A stretch of 64,000 bases of DNA from Altererythrobacter sp. KTW20L. Lineage in GTDB: Bacteria; Pseudomonadota; Alphaproteobacteria; Sphingomonadales; Sphingomonadaceae. Made by a program: the position numbers and the translations under genes. The notes under the pieces were generated by a model. The model made no database searches, was not told where the DNA came from, and worked only from the letters and a program-made list of their open reading frames with translations. Below are positions 60,726-64,000 of this stretch, piece after piece. Where the stretch lies: NCBI RefSeq assembly GCF_023501975.1, contig NZ_JAMFLH010000001.1, forward strand, positions 62,001 through 126,000. The letters run 5' to 3'. Each line of letters starts with the position of its first letter. Positions within the stretch are counted from its first letter, which is position 1.

Positions 60726-61370
60726 TCAGGCGTGGAGCTGCATTTCCAGTTGCGCCACCGGCGCAAAGCTGCGGCGGTGGAGCGGCGTGGGGCCATGCAT
60801 CCGCAGCGCCGCGAGATGCTCCTTCGAGCCATAGCCCTTGTTGCGTTCCCACCCGTAGTGCGGATGCTGGCGCGCCGCCTCGATCATCAGCCGGTCGCGG
60901 TACTCCTTGGCCAGGATGCTCGCCGCGCCGATGGCCAGTTCCTTGCCATCCCCGCCCACGATTGCGCGCGCGGGCCAGCGCCAGCCGGGCACCCGGCCGT
61001 GCGGGGTGAGGTTGCCGTCGATCAGGGCTTCGTCCGGGCAGCCGCCGATGGCTTCGCACAGGGCCTCCATCGCCAGGGTCATGGCCAGCATGGTGGCGCC
61101 GAAGATGTTGAGCCGGTCGATCTCCTCGACATGGACCACACCGATGCCGAACGCGCAGCGGCGGCGGATGCGCGCTTCGGCTTCGGCCCGGGCGGCGGGA
61201 GAAAGCACCTTGGAATCACCCAGGCCCTTTGGTCCCGGCTTGCATAGAATGACGGCAGCCGCCACAACTGGCCCGGCCAAAGGCCCGCGCCCAGCCTCGT
61301 CCACCCCGGCAACAAGGGGGTGCGGGGCCAGCCGGGCTGTAAAATCGGTTGAGGGAGTTCCCGAGAGCAT
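60726..61370 (-). CDS. rnhB: Ribonuclease HII
   Basis: Removes RNA from RNA-DNA hybrids, 214 residues. It has the metal site Asp-Glu in GVDEAGRGPLAGPV, a second Asp in EALIDGNL, and ASILAKEYRDRLM. The start ATG at 61370 shares bases with the divergent start of the sugar dehydrogenase (CATG). No ribosome site is evident, so it may be leaderless. It is upstream of ccrM on the same strand. Confidence 0.94.
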   Translation of the reverse strand: MLSGTPSTDFTARLAPHPLVAGVDEAGRGPLAGPVVAAAVILCKPGPKGLGDSKVLSPAARAEAEARIRRRCAFGIGVVHVEEIDRLNIFGATMLAMTLAMEALCEAIGGCPDEALIDGNLTPHGRVPGWRWPARAIVGGDGKELAIGAASILAKEYRDRLMIEAARQHPHYGWERNKGYGSKEHLAALRMHGPTPLHRRSFAPVAQLEMQLHA

Positions 61371-62547
61371 GTCGCACAAAGTCCTGAGTTCCGCCTTATT
61401 CCCGATCGCCCTGATGACCGCAAGCTGCGGCGCGGCCCAGGTGGGGGATAGCGCCTCTACCCCGACCCCGCGCAGCGCCACGGCGGTCGAACTCGACGCC
61501 GCAGTCCCCTTCACGGCCGAAGCGCACCTCGACCTGGCCGAAGGCTGGGCCGTGGCGGTGGAGCCCGGCACCGGCAACCTGCTGATTACCGAGAAGGCGG
61601 GCACGGCCAAGTACTACAACCCAGCCACCGGCGAAGTGCTGGAGGTGAGCGGACTGCCGACCGTGGCCTATGGCGGCCAGGGCGGGCTGGGCGATGTCGC
61701 CTTCGCGCCCGATTACGCCAGCACCGGCATGGTCTATCTGAGCTGGGCTCAGGCGGCCGAGGACAACGCCCGCCGCGCCGTTGCTGCCCGCGGCAGGCTG
61801 GAATGCTCCACCTCGGCCTGCGCCATTACCGGCCTCAATGAAATCTGGCGGCAGGAACCGGCGGTCAACAGCCCCGGCCACTTCAGCCACAAGTTCGCCT
61901 TCTCGCCCGACGGGCAGCACCTGTTCATCGCCAGCGGTGACCGGATGCAGGCCGATCCGGCGCAGGACAATTCCAACACGCTGGGCACGATCGTGCGACT
62001 CAACCTTGATGGTTCGCCTGCGGCAGGAAATCCCTTTGCCGACCAGCCCAGCCCGACCAACCAGATCTGGTCCTATGGCCACCGCAACATCTATGGCCTG
62101 GAGTTCGATGCAGGCGGCCAGTTGTGGGACGTGGAGCACGGCCCGCGCGGGGGTGACGAGCTGAACATGGTGGAACCTGGCAACAACTATGGCTGGCCCG
62201 ACCGGTCATTCGGCGTCAACTACAATGGCGATCCGATCCCCGATCATTCGGCAGATGACGGCTTTGTAAAGCCTGCCATCTTCTGGACCCCGGTGATCGC
62301 GCCGGGCGGAATGATCTTTTATCGCGGCAACATGTTCGCCGACTGGCGCGGGCAACTGCTCATCGCCAACCTCGGCACCCAGACGCTTGTGCGGCTGTCC
62401 ACCGATGCCGCCACCGGCACCGCGACCGAGGAAGCGCGCTATGCCTTCCCACGCCGCCTGCGCGATATCGAGCAGGCCGCCGACGGTTCACTTTGGGTGG
62501 TCGAGGATGGCGGCAACGGCCGCCTGCTGCGGCTGACCCCGCGGTAA
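61369..62547 (+). CDS. PQQ-dependent sugar dehydrogenase (GSDH/YliI-like) lipoprotein
   Basis: A 392-residue protein with a lipoprotein signal (PIALMTASC). The beta-propeller has GGQGGLGDVAFAPDY, HFSHKFAFSPDGQHLFIA, YGHRNIYGLEFD and EHGPRGGDELN, the soluble aldose sugar dehydrogenase family. Members bind PQQ and oxidise sugars in the periplasm. GAGGGAG is well placed for the ATG at 61369. Whether the organism makes PQQ is not visible here. Confidence 0.88.
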   Translation: MSHKVLSSALFPIALMTASCGAAQVGDSASTPTPRSATAVELDAAVPFTAEAHLDLAEGWAVAVEPGTGNLLITEKAGTAKYYNPATGEVLEVSGLPTVAYGGQGGLGDVAFAPDYASTGMVYLSWAQAAEDNARRAVAARGRLECSTSACAITGLNEIWRQEPAVNSPGHFSHKFAFSPDGQHLFIASGDRMQADPAQDNSNTLGTIVRLNLDGSPAAGNPFADQPSPTNQIWSYGHRNIYGLEFDAGGQLWDVEHGPRGGDELNMVEPGNNYGWPDRSFGVNYNGDPIPDHSADDGFVKPAIFWTPVIAPGGMIFYRGNMFADWRGQLLIANLGTQTLVRLSTDAATGTATEEARYAFPRRLRDIEQAADGSLWVVEDGGNGRLLRLTPR

Positions 62548-62612
62548 TCTGTTCGGCGGTATCGCCTGAAACAATTGCATGGCGGCGCGCCCCTCTCTAT
62601 CGGCGCGCCTCC

Positions 62613-63134
62613 ATGACCCGCCTTGCCCCTGCCCTGATTCCGCTCGACGCGGTGGACCCTGCGATGGTCGAGCAATTGCTCGACCGCGCTTTCGGCACCG
62701 GGCGCCGGGCGCGCACTGCCTACAAGGTGCGCGGCGATGCCGAGGCCCTGCCCGCGCTGAGCTTTGCCATGGTGGATGAAGACGAACTTCTGGTCGCCAC
62801 GATCCAGGCTTGGCCTGTGGCATTGACCGACAAGGCTGGCCGCGCGCACCCGCTGATCATGGTTGGACCGGTAGCTGTCCTGCCCGAACGGCAGGGTGAA
62901 GGTTTCGGCAGCGCGCTGATGCTGGCCCAGGCACAGGCGCTCGGGCCGCAGGCCCCGCTGCCGCAGGTGCTGATCGGCGATGCGCCCTATTACGGCCGCT
63001 TCGGTTTCTCGGACGAACACACCGGCGGATGGACCCTGCCCGGCCCGTGGGAGCCGACCCGCCTGCTGGTCCGCTGCACCAACCCGGCAATCCTTCCGCA
63101 GGAAGGTTCGCTGGGCCCTTGGAAGAACGGCTAG
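62613..63134 (+). CDS. GNAT-family N-acetyltransferase (YhbS-like)
   Basis: A 173-residue protein with the acetyl-CoA site VGPVAVLPERQGEGFGSAL (V-x-P-x-x-Q/R-G-x-G). The downstream LIGDAPYYGRFGF is typical of the YhbS group, which is predicted to acetylate small molecules or proteins. Substrate unknown. The ATG at 62613 gives a normal N-terminus. Confidence 0.85.
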   Translation: MTRLAPALIPLDAVDPAMVEQLLDRAFGTGRRARTAYKVRGDAEALPALSFAMVDEDELLVATIQAWPVALTDKAGRAHPLIMVGPVAVLPERQGEGFGSALMLAQAQALGPQAPLPQVLIGDAPYYGRFGFSDEHTGGWTLPGPWEPTRLLVRCTNPAILPQEGSLGPWKNG

Positions 63135-63154
63135 TTCCTGCCAAGTGACTGGCC

Positions 63155-63784
63155 ATGCACGGCCGCCAGCCTCCTTCTGACCAGACAAGCGAACTGTTCG
63201 ACCGCCTGGCCGATCACTTCGAACGCGGCCACTCCCGCGCGGTCGAGGTGCAGGCGGGCTTTGCCACCACCGTGCCCGAAACGCTGAAACCGGCGGCAGT
63301 CCTCATTGCCATTACCGAACGGGCGGAACCCGGCGTACTGCTCACCCACCGCCGCGCGGACCTGCGGCAGCATGCGGGCCAGGTCGCCTTTCCCGGCGGC
63401 AAGCTCGATCCCGGCGAACACGCCGTGGGGGCGGCCCTGCGCGAAGCCTATGAGGAGCTGGCGATCGACCCGGCACAGGTGCGGGTGATCGGCACCAGCG
63501 ATACCTTCATCACCGGCACCGGCTATGACATTACCCCGGTCCTCGCCATGGTCCCGCCGGACCTACCGCTGGTGTGCAACCCGGATGAAGTGTCCGCCTG
63601 GTTCGAAGCGCCGCTGTCCTTCGTGCTCGACACTGCCAACCACGCAGACCGCGAAACCATGTTCGAAGGGCGGATGCGGCCCTATATCGAGATCATGTGG
63701 CAGGAACACCGGATATGGGGCGTGACGGCAGCGATCATCGCCAACCTCGCCCGGCGGCTCGACTGGCTGGAGCGGAGGCAATGA
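63155..63784 (+). CDS. NUDIX hydrolase, CoA pyrophosphatase type
   Basis: A 209-residue NUDIX protein. The NUDIX box is GGKLDPGEHAVGAALREAYEEL (split here as GGKLDPGEHAVGAA and LREAYEEL), preceded by LLTHRRADLRQHAGQVAFPG, the NuCoA signature. It predicts cleavage of CoA or its derivatives to 4'-phosphopantetheine and 3',5'-ADP. The stop overlaps the next start (ATGA), linking it to the CCA-adding enzyme gene. Confidence 0.9.
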   Translation: MHGRQPPSDQTSELFDRLADHFERGHSRAVEVQAGFATTVPETLKPAAVLIAITERAEPGVLLTHRRADLRQHAGQVAFPGGKLDPGEHAVGAALREAYEELAIDPAQVRVIGTSDTFITGTGYDITPVLAMVPPDLPLVCNPDEVSAWFEAPLSFVLDTANHADRETMFEGRMRPYIEIMWQEHRIWGVTAAIIANLARRLDWLERRQ

Positions 63785-64000
63785 CCGTGCTGCCGCCTGC
63801 CGACTGGACCGGCCGCGAAGACCTTGCCGCGCTGGTGACTGCGCTGGGCGAAGGCACTGTCCGCTGGGTCGGCGGTGCGGTGCGCGATACCATGCTCGGC
63901 CTGCCGGTGGCCGATATCGATGCCGCCACCACCCTGCGGCCCGAGGAGGTCGTCGAACGCTGTAAGGCCGCCGGCATCCGCACTGTGCCAACCGGCATCG
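63781..64000 (+). CDS. CCA tRNA nucleotidyltransferase/poly(A) polymerase family (partial, runs off window)
   Basis: The first 73 residues only. It shows the class II nucleotidyltransferase signature VRWVGGAVRDTMLGLPVADIDAAT with the catalytic D-I-D. The family adds or repairs the CCA end of tRNA or adds poly(A). It starts at an ATGA overlap with the NUDIX gene; the rest lies beyond base 64000. Confidence 0.88.
   Translation, partial: MTVLPPADWTGREDLAALVTALGEGTVRWVGGAVRDTMLGLPVADIDAATTLRPEEVVERCKAAGIRTVPTGI

Overview
The window is a 64-kb piece of a high-GC alphaproteobacterial chromosome, most probably from the Sphingomonadales and perhaps an Erythrobacteraceae-like marine or soil species. 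The signs are: a CcrM-type GANTC methyltransferase next to rnhB; the rpmF-plsX-fabH-ihfA-merR block; an atpHAGDC operon without atpBEF and with a short epsilon subunit; a three-gene proton-translocating transhydrogenase (pntAA, pntAB, pntB) led by a 40-residue aa3-oxidase subunit IV gene; CobT; and many short conserved sphingomonad proteins. The family assignment is inference. I see no rRNA, tRNA, CRISPR array, prophage or classical insertion sequence, and no gene-free stretch longer than about 240 bases. Layout: 0-4.7 kb carries an MscS channel and an operon with a duplicated MoaF-like lipocalin protein, a Tat-exported small protein and a tannase/feruloyl-esterase lipoprotein. 4.8-9.5 kb has a proline-rich membrane protein, a DinG/XPD-type helicase and a SixA phosphatase. 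9.5-12.6 kb is the fatty-acid and ribosomal block. 12.8-15.2 kb has MAPEG, a metallo-beta-lactamase-fold hydrolase, and an S24 (LexA-like) repressor divergent from two small genes. 15.3-19.6 kb has an aldehyde dehydrogenase, an acetolactate-synthase-like enzyme and a D-2-hydroxyacid dehydrogenase. 19.7-27.3 kb has cysS, cobT, priA and an Ada-type methyltransferase. 27.4-33.9 kb has a trypsin-like protease and the ATP synthase F1 operon. 34.9-43.1 kb is a surface-glycan locus (five glycosyltransferases, a methyltransferase, a flippase and one unknown). 43.3-51.2 kb has CpaF, EamA and SBF transporters, paired entericidins, DUF938, an ABA4-like protein, dGTPase and a racemase homologue without catalytic cysteines. 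51.3-57.3 kb has pnt, an atypical NtrC-like regulator and an SDR. 57.3-64 kb has a GIY-YIG gene, folP, ccrM, rnhB, a sugar dehydrogenase, a GNAT protein, a NUDIX hydrolase and the start of a CCA-adding enzyme. The most interesting feature is two single-gene nuclease cassettes bounded by palindromic inverted repeats. A solitary GIY-YIG gene lies between perfect 31-bp inverted repeats, inside a cluster of four copies. A solitary DUF559 (VSR/PD-(D/E)XK-like) gene lies between 49-bp inverted repeats and sits inside the pnt operon, between pntAA and pntAB, where the repeats supply ribosome binding sites. Gene-less inverted pairs of the same or similar palindromes occur at 16.8 kb and 59.2 kb. The arrangement resembles REP/REPIN elements with their RAYT transposases, but with unrelated nucleases. 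A second notable feature is six GANTC sites plus a perfect DnaA box in the 205-bp region upstream of ccrM.
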